Source of the DNA: Colwellia sp. 39_35_sub15_T18 | Lineage (GTDB): Bacteria; Pseudomonadota; Gammaproteobacteria; Enterobacterales; Alteromonadaceae | Reading direction: 5' to 3' | Assembly (NCBI GenBank): GCA_002162675.1 | Contig: MAAE01000016.1 | Coordinates: 1 to 64,000 of the forward strand | DNA length: 64,000 bases | Part shown: positions 10,969 to 20,719 of the stretch, one piece after another | Layout: every line of letters begins with the position of its first letter | How positions within the stretch are numbered: the first letter of the stretch is position 1 | Program-made: the position numbers and the translations under genes | The notes under the pieces: model-generated | Told to the model about the DNA's origin: nothing | The model's database searches: none | What the model saw: the letters and a program-made list of their open reading frames with translations, nothing else

Positions 10969-12327
10969 CTATTTGCTGAACAATATCATAGTCTCAACAT
11001 GCTTTGTTTGAGAAAACATGTCAATTAAAGCAATTTTTACAATTTTGTAACCTTGCGCCAGTAATAACTGGCTATCCCTTGCTAGCGTGGCGGGATCGCA
11101 GCTAACATATAAAATCGTGCTAATGGCTAATTTAGCCAATTGCAAAACCGCTTGTTCTGCCCCTGCTCTGGCAGGATCGAGTAACACTTTAGTAAAGTTA
11201 TGCTTAGCCCAGTCGTGCTCAAGCCAAGCGCTATTTAAGTCCGCCTGATAAAACTGACAATTGCTCAATTGGTTTTTAGCGGCATTAGCTTTGGCTTTAT
11301 CAACCATAGTTTGCACCCCTTCAACCCCCACTACTTTTTCGATTCTTTGTGCTATTGGTAAACTGAAATTTCCTAACCCGCAAAACAAGTCTAAAAGCTG
11401 GTCATTAGCCTCAAGTTCAAGCCAGTCAATAGCTTGCTCAACCATAGCTTCATTCACATTTTGATTCACTTGAATGAAATCATCACTGGCAAAGGTGATA
11501 TCAATATCATTAGCTAAGCGATACGTTAGTGCTTGGTGAGAGTTTAAATGTTCAATATTGTCGGCACCAAAATCAAAAACAACTTGCCATTGATGCTGCT
11601 TTGCACACGCCTGCCATAAGGCACGATCTTGCTCATTAAGTACTCTTAACTGCCTAATCACAAGGGTAACTAATGCTTCTCGACTTTGCGTTTGCGTGCT
11701 GATAACTTCAATATGGCCAATCGCTTTTTTAATAGTCAGCTTGGCTATTAACGCTTGTAGAATAGGAAAAATATCACTGAGAGGTTTCACTAGCGTTGTG
11801 CATGACTTTATCGGTACTAACTGGTTAGTAGATTTTTGACGAAAACCAATCGTTGGCTGAGATTTTTTGTCAAATTGCACACCAATGCGCGCTTTTCTTC
11901 GATAATGCCATGGCTGGCTTACAATAGGCTCTTGCCACGGTAATTGGCTAATGGTGACATTATTCATACCACTTCGTGAAAACAGCTCCGTGACTTTTTT
12001 CTGCTTAAAAACTAGTTGCTCATTATAATCAAGGTGCTGCAAGTCACAGCCACCACAAAAATTAAAATGTTGGCACGGCGCTTTTACTCTATTGCTGCTC
12101 GCAACATTAACCTTGAGCAGTTTAGCTCGAGAAAATTTGTTTTTTTGTTCAATAAGACGAGCTTCAACATTCTCTTGGGGTAAACAGCCATCAATAAAAA
12201 TTGCTTTGTTTTGATAATGGCCAACACCACAACCATTCATATCAAGTTTATCAATATTAACCACTATTGTTGATTTGCTTTTAGCTTTAGTTGTTTTTTT
12301 ATCACTGGCCTTAAAAAAGTTTGCCAC
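10969..12327 (-). CDS. rlmD: 23S rRNA (uracil-1939-C5)-methyltransferase
   Basis: RlmD methylates U1939 of 23S rRNA using SAM and carries a 4Fe-4S cluster. An N-terminal TRAM domain (about 20-75) precedes the cluster cysteines in CQHFNFCGGC, with a fourth Cys in IKSCTTL. The SAM loop is LLDLFCGLGNFSLPIA. LDPARAGAEQ and SCDPATLARD, which contains the catalytic Cys, complete the active site. At 452 aa it is somewhat longer than E. coli RlmD (433), with a basic N-terminal extension. It lies 46 nt upstream of relA and diverges from barA, as in E. coli. Confidence 0.95.
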   Translation of the reverse strand: MANFFKASDKKTTKAKSKSTIVVNIDKLDMNGCGVGHYQNKAIFIDGCLPQENVEARLIEQKNKFSRAKLLKVNVASSNRVKAPCQHFNFCGGCDLQHLDYNEQLVFKQKKVTELFSRSGMNNVTISQLPWQEPIVSQPWHYRRKARIGVQFDKKSQPTIGFRQKSTNQLVPIKSCTTLVKPLSDIFPILQALIAKLTIKKAIGHIEVISTQTQSREALVTLVIRQLRVLNEQDRALWQACAKQHQWQVVFDFGADNIEHLNSHQALTYRLANDIDITFASDDFIQVNQNVNEAMVEQAIDWLELEANDQLLDLFCGLGNFSLPIAQRIEKVVGVEGVQTMVDKAKANAAKNQLSNCQFYQADLNSAWLEHDWAKHNFTKVLLDPARAGAEQAVLQLAKLAISTILYVSCDPATLARDSQLLLAQGYKIVKIALIDMFSQTKHVETMILFSK

Positions 12328-12385
12328 TATTGCTTGTTCCTTAGTTTATAAACTATACCCATGTTACCTCAATATGCAGGATTCA

Positions 12386-12588
12386 GCTGGAATTAGAAAC
12401 GCCTTTAGGCAAGGCATTGATTGAAGAGAATGGTTATTCCCTTGTCGAAATCAATAACGTAGTATAAAGCGTTTCTAAACCAGCCCTTTGGGGATGTCTG
12501 AGCAAATCATGCTCTTCGTTGCATCTGTTTTTAAGGGAACAACCATTAATAAAAAGATGCGCCTTGATCATGAATCGCTCAGGCATCC
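12386..12588. repeat. Composite nested palindrome in the rlmD-barA interval
   Basis: The 445-nt gap between rlmD and barA holds two adjoining inverted-repeat units. Unit 1: GCTGGaaTTAGAAACGC at 12386-12402 pairs with GCGTTTCTAAaCCAGC at 12469-12484, and inside it ATTGATT pairs with AATCAAT. Unit 2: GGATGTCTGAGC..TCATG at 12492-12511 pairs with CATGAATCGCTCAGGCATCC at 12569-12588, and inside it GCATC..TTTTT pairs with AAAAAGATGC. The units share GGGAAYAACCATT in opposite orientation. The outer part of unit 2 and its right flank recur, inverted, at 28150-28219. The rest of the gap, 12620-12772, is AT-rich and must hold the barA promoter, but I could not fix it. Confidence 0.75.
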
Positions 12589-12772
12589 TGAAACTGCACC
12601 TTGAAGTATCATGAGTATATATATTTTGATATGCTTATGACATTATGGGCTTACATAGTTATGCACTTCATTCAGAAGGTTTCCCTAGCTATGTAGTGTT
12701 ATTATTTTACACTAGTTCCCCCATGAGTTCTCTTACTAACTCATACTACGTAATAGGGATAGTTCACAGACA

Positions 12773-15568
12773 ATGTATAAAATAAGCCTTAAAGACTGGG
12801 TGATATTACTCACCATTGTGCCAACCACTTTAATTGGATTTGGGCTTGCAGGGTATTTTTCTTATAGCCGAAATGCTGAAATGGATGAGGTCTTAAACTT
12901 AAGAGCCCAAAGCATTATTGAACCATTATCAATTGTGGGTAAAGCCCCCTTGGTCAATAATAACCGTGAAAAACTTCGCCGCATGATTAGTCACGCCCAT
13001 CGCAGCCAATCAAGTATTATTAAAAGCATTGCTGTATTTACCCTAGACAATCAAGTTTTTGTGACCAGCGCTTATCATGGCGACACCAACAGTATGCGTT
13101 TAAAAGCAGGTGAGAAATTACCTATTTATACCCAATCTGAAATAATAAATGATTTTATTATTTATCGCAGCCCCATTGTCGATGAATATAAAGTAGATAA
13201 AAGGCAAAACTCAGTTAAAAACACGCCACTGATACTTGGTTATATTGCTATTCAAGTAGATCAAAGCAGAATAAAATTCAAACAACAGAGCCAATACCTT
13301 ATCGCTTTTACTATGGCTTTATTAGGCGCTATTCTTAGTAGTATTTTTGCGATGAAGTTAATTACCAATGTTGCCAAGCCCATAAATTCTATGGTGCAAG
13401 CCATTGATAGGATTCGTGAAGGTAAACTTGAAAGCCGTGTAAACGGTCAACTCATCGGTGAACTGAATTTCCTGAAAAATGGTATTAATACCATGGCACA
13501 ATCGTTAGGTAATTATCAAAACGAGATGCAAGGTAGCATTGATCAAGCCACTATTGATTTGCGTGAAAGCTTAGAACAATTTGAAATTCAAAACGTTGAG
13601 TTAAGTATTGAAAAGAAAAAAGCGCAAGCAGCTAACAGAGTAAAATCTGAATTTTTAGCCAACATGAGCCATGAGTTACGAACGCCATTAAATGGTGTTA
13701 TTGGTTTTACTCGCCAAGTATTAAAAACACCTTTAAGTGACTCGCAACGAGACTACTTACAAACCATTGATAGATCTGCAAATAACTTGCTCACTATTAT
13801 TAACGACATTCTAGACTTCTCTAAACTTGATGCCGGTAAAATGGTGATAGAAAGTATCCCCTTTTCTCTGCGTGAAGCTATTGAAGATAGTCTGGTGCTG
13901 TTAGCACCAAGCGCTCATAAAAAGAATATTGAATTATCAATAAATATCGATCATTCTATTCCTGACTCCTTGCTTGGTGATGCGATGCGCATTAAGCAAA
14001 TCATGAGTAATTTAATCAGTAACGCCATCAAGTTTACCCAACATGGTTCGGTGGTAATTGATATAACCCATCAAAGTATTGCGGCTAAAAAGACGGCGAT
14101 AAAAATCACCGTAGTAGATACAGGCATAGGCATGAATAGTGAGCAGCAGCAAACAATTTTTAAGGCCTTTGCTCAGGCTGATCAAAGCATTACCCGCTTA
14201 TACGGTGGTACGGGTTTAGGTTTGGTTATTTGTCAACGCCTTGCTTATGAAATGAAAGGCGACATTGGTTTTAGTAGTAACACCAACCAAGGCTCAACTT
14301 TTTGGTTCGATTTTGAGTGTGGCGTAAGTTCTTTACCACTTAATAATGATATGGACGCTCATCACCTAGCCAATAAAAGCATTTTATATTACGAGCCACA
14401 TAATCATACCAGAACAGCAACTTGCAACATTCTAACAAACTGGCAAATGCAAATAACATCTGTAGACAATTTAATTGAATTAGAGCAAGCAATAATAGAA
14501 AAAACAGCTAAAGGTGATGAAGGCTTTGAATTTGCGTTAATTGGTCACGACAATACTGCCACCGCATTAAGCGAATTGAAAAAGATCATTACTCAAGTCA
14601 AACCGCATGTTGCTAAAATTCATTTAGCCATTAATAGCAATTCTCCTAGTTTGCAGGATGCTTTGATTTCTAGCGGTGCCTTAAGTAGTTTAAGTAAACC
14701 TGTTACGGCTAATAAACTCAGCTTTGCTTTACTCGCAAAACAGCATAATCAGTTTAAGACTAATAAAAAAATATTACCGATAAAAGTGTTAGCGGTTGAT
14801 GATAACGAAGCCAATTTAAAATTAATTAATGCCTTATTACTTGAGCAAGTAGCAGAAGTGACGTTGGCTGACGATGGTGCAAAAGCCTTAGAGTTATGTA
14901 AGCATGAATCTTTTGCCTTAATTTTTATGGATATTCAAATGCCTGTTATGGATGGCATTAGTACCCTTAAAGCAATAAAAAATAACACCTGCAACAATAA
15001 AACCCCTATCATTGCCGTTACTGCACATGCTTTAAATGGTGAAAAAGAAAAAATGCAACAACAAGGCTTTAATGCTTACATGACCAAGCCTATTGATGAA
15101 ACGATGTTAAGCCATATTATTTATGAATATTGTGATTTTGACAATTTTGTCGGCTTGGATGATGACAACTGCCTCGCACAACTTACTGTTCAAGAAGATG
15201 TTAACGCCCCTGTTACTATTGATTGGTCATTAGCACTTGAACGTACGGGTGGAAAAGTAACGTTAGCAAAAGAGATGCTGACAGGTTTAGTCGATAGCTT
15301 AGCCAGTAATCAGCACAGTATTCGCCAAGCATTAATTGCTGAAGATACTAAGCAGCTAAAACGTTTAATTCATAAACTTAATGGCTCTTGTTGCTATACA
15401 GGTGTTCCCAATTTAAGCAATATTTGCCAACAGCTTGAGACACAATTGAAAAGAAATGTGGCTTTAGATCATTTAGAGCCTGAATTTTTTGAGCTTTTTG
15501 AACACATAGAGCAAGTGTTAGCTGCCGCGCCAAAAATACTTGAAAAAGCAGATGAAAACATCCCTTAA
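12773..15568 (+). CDS. barA: Hybrid sensor histidine kinase BarA
   Basis: BarA is the membrane tripartite kinase of the BarA/UvrY (GacS/GacA) system, which acts through Csr small RNAs. It has a first membrane segment at about residues 10-30, a periplasmic part, a second membrane segment at about 178-198, then a HAMP linker. The HisKA domain has phospho-acceptor His300 in the motif NMSHELRTPLNG. The ATPase domain has SNAIKFT, DTGIGM and GGTGLGL. The receiver has Asp720 in FMDIQMPVMDG, and the HPt domain has His867 in IHKLNGSC. All phosphorelay residues are intact, and 931 aa is near the usual ~920. The ATG at 12773 gives MYKISLKDWV, like E. coli. No response regulator gene is in the window. 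Confidence 0.96.
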   Translation: MYKISLKDWVILLTIVPTTLIGFGLAGYFSYSRNAEMDEVLNLRAQSIIEPLSIVGKAPLVNNNREKLRRMISHAHRSQSSIIKSIAVFTLDNQVFVTSAYHGDTNSMRLKAGEKLPIYTQSEIINDFIIYRSPIVDEYKVDKRQNSVKNTPLILGYIAIQVDQSRIKFKQQSQYLIAFTMALLGAILSSIFAMKLITNVAKPINSMVQAIDRIREGKLESRVNGQLIGELNFLKNGINTMAQSLGNYQNEMQGSIDQATIDLRESLEQFEIQNVELSIEKKKAQAANRVKSEFLANMSHELRTPLNGVIGFTRQVLKTPLSDSQRDYLQTIDRSANNLLTIINDILDFSKLDAGKMVIESIPFSLREAIEDSLVLLAPSAHKKNIELSINIDHSIPDSLLGDAMRIKQIMSNLISNAIKFTQHGSVVIDITHQSIAAKKTAIKITVVDTGIGMNSEQQQTIFKAFAQADQSITRLYGGTGLGLVICQRLAYEMKGDIGFSSNTNQGSTFWFDFECGVSSLPLNNDMDAHHLANKSILYYEPHNHTRTATCNILTNWQMQITSVDNLIELEQAIIEKTAKGDEGFEFALIGHDNTATALSELKKIITQVKPHVAKIHLAINSNSPSLQDALISSGALSSLSKPVTANKLSFALLAKQHNQFKTNKKILPIKVLAVDDNEANLKLINALLLEQVAEVTLADDGAKALELCKHESFALIFMDIQMPVMDGISTLKAIKNNTCNNKTPIIAVTAHALNGEKEKMQQQGFNAYMTKPIDETMLSHIIYEYCDFDNFVGLDDDNCLAQLTVQEDVNAPVTIDWSLALERTGGKVTLAKEMLTGLVDSLASNQHSIRQALIAEDTKQLKRLIHKLNGSCCYTGVPNLSNICQQLETQLKRNVALDHLEPEFFELFEHIEQVLAAAPKILEKADENIP

Positions 15569-15603
15569 TCGAGAAGCTTAATCACGGAAGGTATGCTTGA
15601 TCA

Positions 15604-15852
15604 TTAATCACGAATGTTAATATTGGGGGAAGTATTGATATCGCCATCTTCGGTGATCACGGCAACACCTGAGCTGCAAGTAAGTACCGCCAAGCTCCGT
15701 CCTTGTTCATTGCGAACAAAAGACAGTTCATAACCAAATTTACCTAAGCTGCTGGCTGAAAATTTTTGCGCCAGAGACAACTTATTCCACCATACAGATT
15801 GCTCTGGCGTAACGTCTCGTCTTTCCAACATAGATTTTTCTTGTGTTTGCAT
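15604..15852 (-). CDS. Small unrecognised conserved-looking protein (82 aa)
   Basis: I do not recognise a named family. The protein is soluble. A polar N terminus is followed by EQSVWWNKLSLAQKFSASSLGKFGYEL, then a beta-like segment SFVRNEQGRSLAVLTCSSGVAVITEDGDI. The pattern suggests a compact alpha/beta domain, and the aromatic and glycine content argues against a random frame. It is convergent with barA (35 nt between the stops) and lies downstream of acpS in the same direction, but a gap of about 210 nt makes co-transcription with acpS uncertain. Confidence 0.6.
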   Translation of the reverse strand: MQTQEKSMLERRDVTPEQSVWWNKLSLAQKFSASSLGKFGYELSFVRNEQGRSLAVLTCSSGVAVITEDGDINTSPNINIRD

Positions 15853-16063
15853 TATTGCCTACCCCCACTCTCATTCCCTTGTTTGAGTTACTTAAAAACA
15901 CTTATTTAAAATATTCACTTAAAAAAACATCAAGCGTTTTATTTTTTCAACAGCTCTAACCTGAGTGTAGTACAGAAACCATGCAAATAAAAAGTAAGTT
16001 GACTATCTTTTTTAACCTAGTTTTTAACGTCATTGTTAACATTCTTCTCAACACAATATAACG

Positions 16064-16441
16064 CTATGAAAGTGTTACAAAAGCAGTGGCATAGTGCTTT
16101 TCATCGGCAAGTGATATATGCCAGTGACTAGCATTCAATGTTTTTGCCACTTCTAAAGCTCGTTCACTAAACACTAACGTGGGCTGTCCTGTCGCCAGAG
16201 AGATAATGTTAATATGCTGAAAAGAAACACCGTCAGCAATACCTGTGCCTAATGCTTTGGCGGCAGCCTCTTTACCAGCCCAGCGCTTTGCTAAATATCG
16301 TTCTGGATAATTAGTCTGCTCATAATATTGATATTCTTCTTTTGTTAGCACCCTTTTCGCTAAACGATCTCGAACTCCATCAGCCATATCAGCAATACGG
16401 TTAATGTCGATAATATCTGTGCCAATACCGACTACGGGCAT
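16064..16441 (-). CDS. acpS: Holo-[acyl-carrier-protein] synthase
   Basis: AcpS transfers 4'-phosphopantetheine from CoA to apo-ACP. The Mg-binding Asp is in GIGTDIIDINRI (residues 6-17), and the second signature WAGKEAAAKALGTGI is near residue 54. The C-terminal HISLADEKHYATAFV is typical. The 125 residues match the family. It is the last gene of the lepA-lepB-rnc-era-recO-pdxJ-acpS run, 58 nt after pdxJ. Confidence 0.97.
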   Translation of the reverse strand: MPVVGIGTDIIDINRIADMADGVRDRLAKRVLTKEEYQYYEQTNYPERYLAKRWAGKEAAAKALGTGIADGVSFQHINIISLATGQPTLVFSERALEVAKTLNASHWHISLADEKHYATAFVTLS

Positions 16442-16499
16442 ATAAACTCCTTAACGAATTGTCAGTCTATAGAAGCGCATTACTTTACTTTCGACGCTT

Positions 16500-17231
16500 T
16501 TAGCTTCTTGCCGCTAGCATGAGCGCTTTCATATCGCGTACCGCTTTATCTAAACCATCAATAACAGCACGAGCGATAATAGCATGACCAATATTAAGCT
16601 CTATTATTTCTTCAATGGCTGCTATTGGCTTAACATTGAAGTAATTTAAACCATGTCCAGCATTGACTTTAAGGCCAATGCCATGAGCATATTTTATGCT
16701 ATTAGTTAAGCGTACTAACTCTGCTTGTTGAGCTTGTTCTGTCTTGGCATCAGCATAATGACCGGTATGAATTTCGATATAAGGTGCACCACTGGCTAAA
16801 GCGGCATCAATTTGCGCATTATCGGCATCAATAAATAAACTAACTTGCGTGCCCACAACAGCAAGCTTTTCAACCGCATCAGTAATTTTACCGAGTTGTC
16901 CTACCACATCTAGTCCACCTTCGGTGGTTAGCTCTTCCCGCTTTTCAGGTACTAAACAACAAAATGCTGGTTTTACTTCACAAGCAATGGCAACCATCTC
17001 ATCCGTGACTGCCATTTCAAAATTCATACGGGTGTGTAATGTTTGTTTTAAGACATGAATATCTCTGTCTTGTATATGGCGCCTGTCTTCTCGTAAATGT
17101 ACAGTAATACCATCTGCGCCAGCATGCTCGGCAACACTCGCAGCATAGACAGGATCAGGATAATTAGTACCACGGGCTTCGCGTAAGGTGGCAATATGAT
17201 CAACGTTAACGCCTAATAATATTTCTTTCAT
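16500..17231 (-). CDS. pdxJ: Pyridoxine 5'-phosphate synthase
   Basis: PdxJ condenses 1-deoxy-D-xylulose 5-phosphate with 3-amino-2-oxopropyl phosphate to pyridoxine 5'-phosphate. It therefore draws on the product of dxs, also in this window. The TIM-barrel protein starts with [23 protein letters not shown] and has [31 protein letters not shown] and [11 protein letters not shown]. At 243 aa it is the usual length. It lies between recO and acpS, as in E. coli. Confidence 0.98.
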   Translation of the reverse strand: MKEILLGVNVDHIATLREARGTNYPDPVYAASVAEHAGADGITVHLREDRRHIQDRDIHVLKQTLHTRMNFEMAVTDEMVAIACEVKPAFCCLVPEKREELTTEGGLDVVGQLGKITDAVEKLAVVGTQVSLFIDADNAQIDAALASGAPYIEIHTGHYADAKTEQAQQAELVRLTNSIKYAHGIGLKVNAGHGLNYFNVKPIAAIEEIIELNIGHAIIARAVIDGLDKAVRDMKALMLAARS

Positions 17232-17280
17232 ATTTTTGTCTCTTGTTTTATTTCTTATTTTTAATATTTATTTGTTGTTT

Positions 17281-18015
17281 TTACTTGTTTTTTTTAGCAA
17301 AGAGTTTACGGCTGTGTAAAGGTTTACCATCAAGTAAATGATTTATCACATCGCGCATTAGTCGTTTGAATGTTTGCTCAGCTGCTGCACTTAACGGCGG
17401 TTTTTCATGGTAAACATGCTCAGCAATGGCTTGCAAGTGCTCGGTATTAAAGTATGGCGTAGTTATGTTGTTAACCGCATACTTATAAGCAGGCATAAAA
17501 CCCTGCTCAGCAAGGTAATAAAAGCCAGCAATACTATCGCTATTCTCATCAAATACAGGGCTAAAATCAAACGACAAACCTAATTCATCAAGCAAAGCTA
17601 GCTCAAAGCGCCTTAATTGTGGTGCTATAGGTAAGTTTTGGGATAATAAAGATAAGGTGGTTTGATAATGAGTAAACAATGGTTCACACATAATATCGTC
17701 ATTTAATAACCGCACCAGCAGTTCATTAATGTAAAAAGCGCTATACAAGCTATTTTTACTTAAGGCATAAGATTTAGCGCTAGCTTCAACACTGGTGATC
17801 CTTTTTAAGCTAGCATCTTGCCGTTTAAATATTAACTTTATCGGCAAAAAAGGCTGTATCAAGCCTTTTTTAATAGAACGTTTAGATTGGCCAACATAAA
17901 CCAATGCAGAGACCTTGCCGTCATACTCTGTTAAAAGTTCAACCAGCTGTTGGTTTTCTTGAAAAGGCCTAGCATGAAGCACAAAGGCATGTTGTTCTAT
18001 CAGTTTATTTGACAT
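17281..18015 (-). CDS. recO: DNA repair protein RecO
   Basis: RecO works with RecF and RecR to load RecA on SSB-coated gaps. An N-terminal OB fold (about 1-80) starts with EQHAFVLHARPFQENQQLVELLT and is followed by GLIQPFLPI. The middle is helical: SLYSAFYINELLVRLL, then LRRFELALLDELGLSFDF. The 244 aa agree with E. coli (242). The zinc cysteines of some RecO proteins are absent, as in enterobacterial RecO. It lies between era and pdxJ, 45 nt after era. Confidence 0.93.
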   Translation of the reverse strand: MSNKLIEQHAFVLHARPFQENQQLVELLTEYDGKVSALVYVGQSKRSIKKGLIQPFLPIKLIFKRQDASLKRITSVEASAKSYALSKNSLYSAFYINELLVRLLNDDIMCEPLFTHYQTTLSLLSQNLPIAPQLRRFELALLDELGLSFDFSPVFDENSDSIAGFYYLAEQGFMPAYKYAVNNITTPYFNTEHLQAIAEHVYHEKPPLSAAAEQTFKRLMRDVINHLLDGKPLHSRKLFAKKNK

Positions 18016-18060
18016 CGTTTTGGTATTTAATCTAACGCGAATAAATTCCCGTCTACAGGT

Positions 18061-18972
18061 TTAACCCGAATAATCATCACCGTAGCCTAAACTACGTAAA
18101 GCACGTTCATCATCTGCCCAACCTGATTTAACTTTGACCCAAGTTTCTAGAAAAACTTTGGCATCAAACAAATTTTCCATATCACGTCTGGCTTCTTGAC
18201 CTATGGTTTTTAAACGCTCACCTTTATTGCCTATCACCATGCGTTTTTGGCTTTCACGCTCAACTAACACTAAGGCGTTAATATGAATAATGCCTTTGTC
18301 ATCCATTTTAAACTGCTCAATTTCCACGGTCGTTGAATAGGGCAACTCATCACCCGTAAAGCGAATAATTTTCTCACGAATAATTTCTGAGGCCATAAAA
18401 CGGCTTGAACGGTCGGTGATATGATCTTCAGGGAACCAAAAATCACTTTCCGGTAAACTGTCTAAGCAAAGTTTAGTAATCGTTTCTACGCCGTGCCCCT
18501 TACTTGCTGAAATAGGGACAATATCAGTGAAATTGTGCATGGTGCCAAGCTTTTGCAAATGCGGTAACAAATCGTCTTTATCAGCAATATTATCGATTTT
18601 GTTAACCACTAAAATACAAGGAGAACCACTTTTTTTAACTTTGCTTAACACCAAATCATCATCGGTTGTCCAGTGAGTTCCCTCCACCAGAAAAACAATT
18701 AATTCTACTTCGGCAATTGAACTGGCGGCAGCACGGTTCATTAAACGGTTAATAGCGCGTTTTTCTTCAGTATGCAAACCCGGAGTATCCACCAAAACCG
18801 CCTGTTTATTGGCCTCGGTTAAAATACCTAGAATACGATGACGTGTCGTTTGTGGTTTACGAGAAGTAATACTAATTTTTTGACCAAGCATAGCATTAAG
18901 CAAGGTTGACTTACCTACATTAGGGCGACCAACAATGGCAATTAAACCTGCATGCGTTGTATCATTTTTCAT
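18061..18972 (-). CDS. era: GTPase Era
   Basis: Era is a ribosome-associated GTPase that checks the 3' end of 16S rRNA. G1 is GRPNVGKST (residues ~15-23), G3 is DTPGLH and G4 is NKID. The C-terminal KH domain shows [22 protein letters not shown], followed by [15 protein letters not shown]. The length, 303 aa, is near E. coli (301). It starts 3 nt after the rnc stop codon, so the two genes are tightly coupled. Confidence 0.98.
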   Translation of the reverse strand: MKNDTTHAGLIAIVGRPNVGKSTLLNAMLGQKISITSRKPQTTRHRILGILTEANKQAVLVDTPGLHTEEKRAINRLMNRAAASSIAEVELIVFLVEGTHWTTDDDLVLSKVKKSGSPCILVVNKIDNIADKDDLLPHLQKLGTMHNFTDIVPISASKGHGVETITKLCLDSLPESDFWFPEDHITDRSSRFMASEIIREKIIRFTGDELPYSTTVEIEQFKMDDKGIIHINALVLVERESQKRMVIGNKGERLKTIGQEARRDMENLFDAKVFLETWVKVKSGWADDERALRSLGYGDDYSG

Positions 18973-18975
18973 CGT

Positions 18976-19731
18976 TTATTTGGCCTTTTTTTGAACGGTA
19001 AGTTTTTGCTTAGTTGCTTTTTTATCTGCTTTGTCTTTATCAATAATAGCCAGTACTTGCTGAGCTGCCTCTTGCTCGGCCTTGCGTCTGCTGGTGCCTT
19101 TAGCAACAACCTCCCGATCAATGACCTGAGTACTACAGCGTACGGTGAATTGCTGATTATGAGACTGTCCTGTGGTATCAATAACATCATACACAGGCAA
19201 TGAAATTTTTCGACCCTGTAAATATTCTTGTAAGCGAGTTTTCGGATCTTTTTGCTCATGACCTGGTTTTATTGCGCTTAACCGCTTGGCAAACCAAGTT
19301 AAAATTAATGCTTTGCAAACAATGATATCTGAATCTAAATAAACAGCGCCAATAATGGCTTCAATGGCATCTTCTAATATAGATTCGCGGCGGTGACCAC
19401 CACTTTTTAGCTCGCCAGGACCTAAAATTAAATATTCACCTAAATTAAAATCTCGTCCTATTTCGGCTAAAGTAACCCCTTTAACTAAGCTAGAGCGCAT
19501 ACGCGTTAAATCGCCTTCATCATGATTTGGAAATTGCTCGAATAATACCTCGGCAATGACAAAACCTAAAATTGAATCCCCTAAGAATTCTAACCTTTCA
19601 TTGTGTTGACCTTTAGCGCTGCGATGCGTTATGGCTTGAATCAATAAAGTATTTTTTTTAAAACTATAGCCAATATTTTTTGATAAGCGCGCAATAGCTT
19701 GCTCATTATTGGCTTTAACATGTAGTGCCAT
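18976..19731 (-). CDS. rnc: Ribonuclease III
   Basis: RNase III cleaves double-stranded RNA, matures rRNA precursors and degrades some mRNAs. The signature ERLEFLGDS sits at residues 45-53, and [13 protein letters not shown] carries the second acidic set. A dsRNA-binding domain follows from about residue 155, beginning [13 protein letters not shown] and ending with [13 protein letters not shown]. At 251 aa it is about 25 longer than E. coli RNase III. The excess is a lysine-rich C-terminal tail (about 233-251) that may add RNA affinity, which is inference. Its ATG overlaps the lepB stop codon by one base (TAATG). Confidence 0.97.
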   Translation of the reverse strand: MALHVKANNEQAIARLSKNIGYSFKKNTLLIQAITHRSAKGQHNERLEFLGDSILGFVIAEVLFEQFPNHDEGDLTRMRSSLVKGVTLAEIGRDFNLGEYLILGPGELKSGGHRRESILEDAIEAIIGAVYLDSDIIVCKALILTWFAKRLSAIKPGHEQKDPKTRLQEYLQGRKISLPVYDVIDTTGQSHNQQFTVRCSTQVIDREVVAKGTSRRKAEQEAAQQVLAIIDKDKADKKATKQKLTVQKKAK

Positions 19732-20651
19732 TAGTTAATCGCACCAATACGCTCAAAACGTACATTAGTGGGAATCCAATGAGGTAACAAACTATCTTGG
19801 GTACGATTAAAGTCAAAACTCATCCAAATAGCAACGGCTTCCCCAACAAGGTTTTCTTCTGGCACAAAGCCCCAAAAACGTCCATCTAAAGAGTTATCAC
19901 GATTATCGCCCATCACAAAATAATGCCCTGCCGGTACTAAAAACTCATCCTTTGCGGTGCCCGCTTGTTGGAAGTAGTGATTTGTTCTTGGCATGGTATA
20001 TTGATCATTTAAAATGGTATGGATTTTATTGAGCATTACTGCGCTAAATTGATTCAAGCCCTCTTCGGCATCAGGTCCTTGATATTTATTGGTAAAGCTA
20101 TTAACTACTTGAGTAAAGCCAGGGCATTGAGCATCTGACTCTTGGCAAGCAGGCTTAATATAAAGAGATTTATTCTTATAAATAACCCTATCACCCGGCA
20201 GACCAATTACACGCTTAATATAGTCAATACGCGGATCTCGTGGGTACTTAAAGACCACAACATCGCCACGTTCAGGTAAGCCGACCTCAATAAATTTATG
20301 ACGAGCAACGGGATCTTTTAAACCATAGTTAAATTTATTAACCAGAATAAAATCACCATCAAGTAATGTTGGCATCATCGAGCCCGACGGTATTTGAAAT
20401 GGCTCATACAAAAATGAACGTAAAATTAAAACAAAGGCAATAACAGGAAATATCTGTATTGATGTATCCACTAATGGTGATGGTTCCATCAAGGTTGCAA
20501 TGGTTTCTTTAGGGAGCTCGACCGCACTTTGTTCTTGCGCAGAAATAACATTGACTTTGCGCTGTGGTGCTAGGTAAAACTTATTGGCAAGCCAAACAAT
20601 GCCAGTAATAACGGTAATTACCACTAAAATAATTGAAAAATAAACGGCCAT
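19731..20651 (-). CDS. lepB: Signal peptidase I
   Basis: LepB cleaves signal peptides on the periplasmic face of the inner membrane. Membrane segments are at about 3-23 and 64-80. The catalytic Ser91 is in [13 protein letters not shown], and the general base Lys146 is in [11 protein letters not shown]; both have the E. coli numbering. The C-terminal family box is [20 protein letters not shown]. The 306 aa are close to E. coli's 324. It lies between lepA and rnc. Confidence 0.98.
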   Translation of the reverse strand: MAVYFSIILVVITVITGIVWLANKFYLAPQRKVNVISAQEQSAVELPKETIATLMEPSPLVDTSIQIFPVIAFVLILRSFLYEPFQIPSGSMMPTLLDGDFILVNKFNYGLKDPVARHKFIEVGLPERGDVVVFKYPRDPRIDYIKRVIGLPGDRVIYKNKSLYIKPACQESDAQCPGFTQVVNSFTNKYQGPDAEEGLNQFSAVMLNKIHTILNDQYTMPRTNHYFQQAGTAKDEFLVPAGHYFVMGDNRDNSLDGRFWGFVPEENLVGEAVAIWMSFDFNRTQDSLLPHWIPTNVRFERIGAIN

Positions 20652-20719
20652 AGGGTTCCTTGGAAATTGTAGATCGTACTTTAAACGTAAAAATGTATCG
20701 AAATAAACGCTGCTCTACA

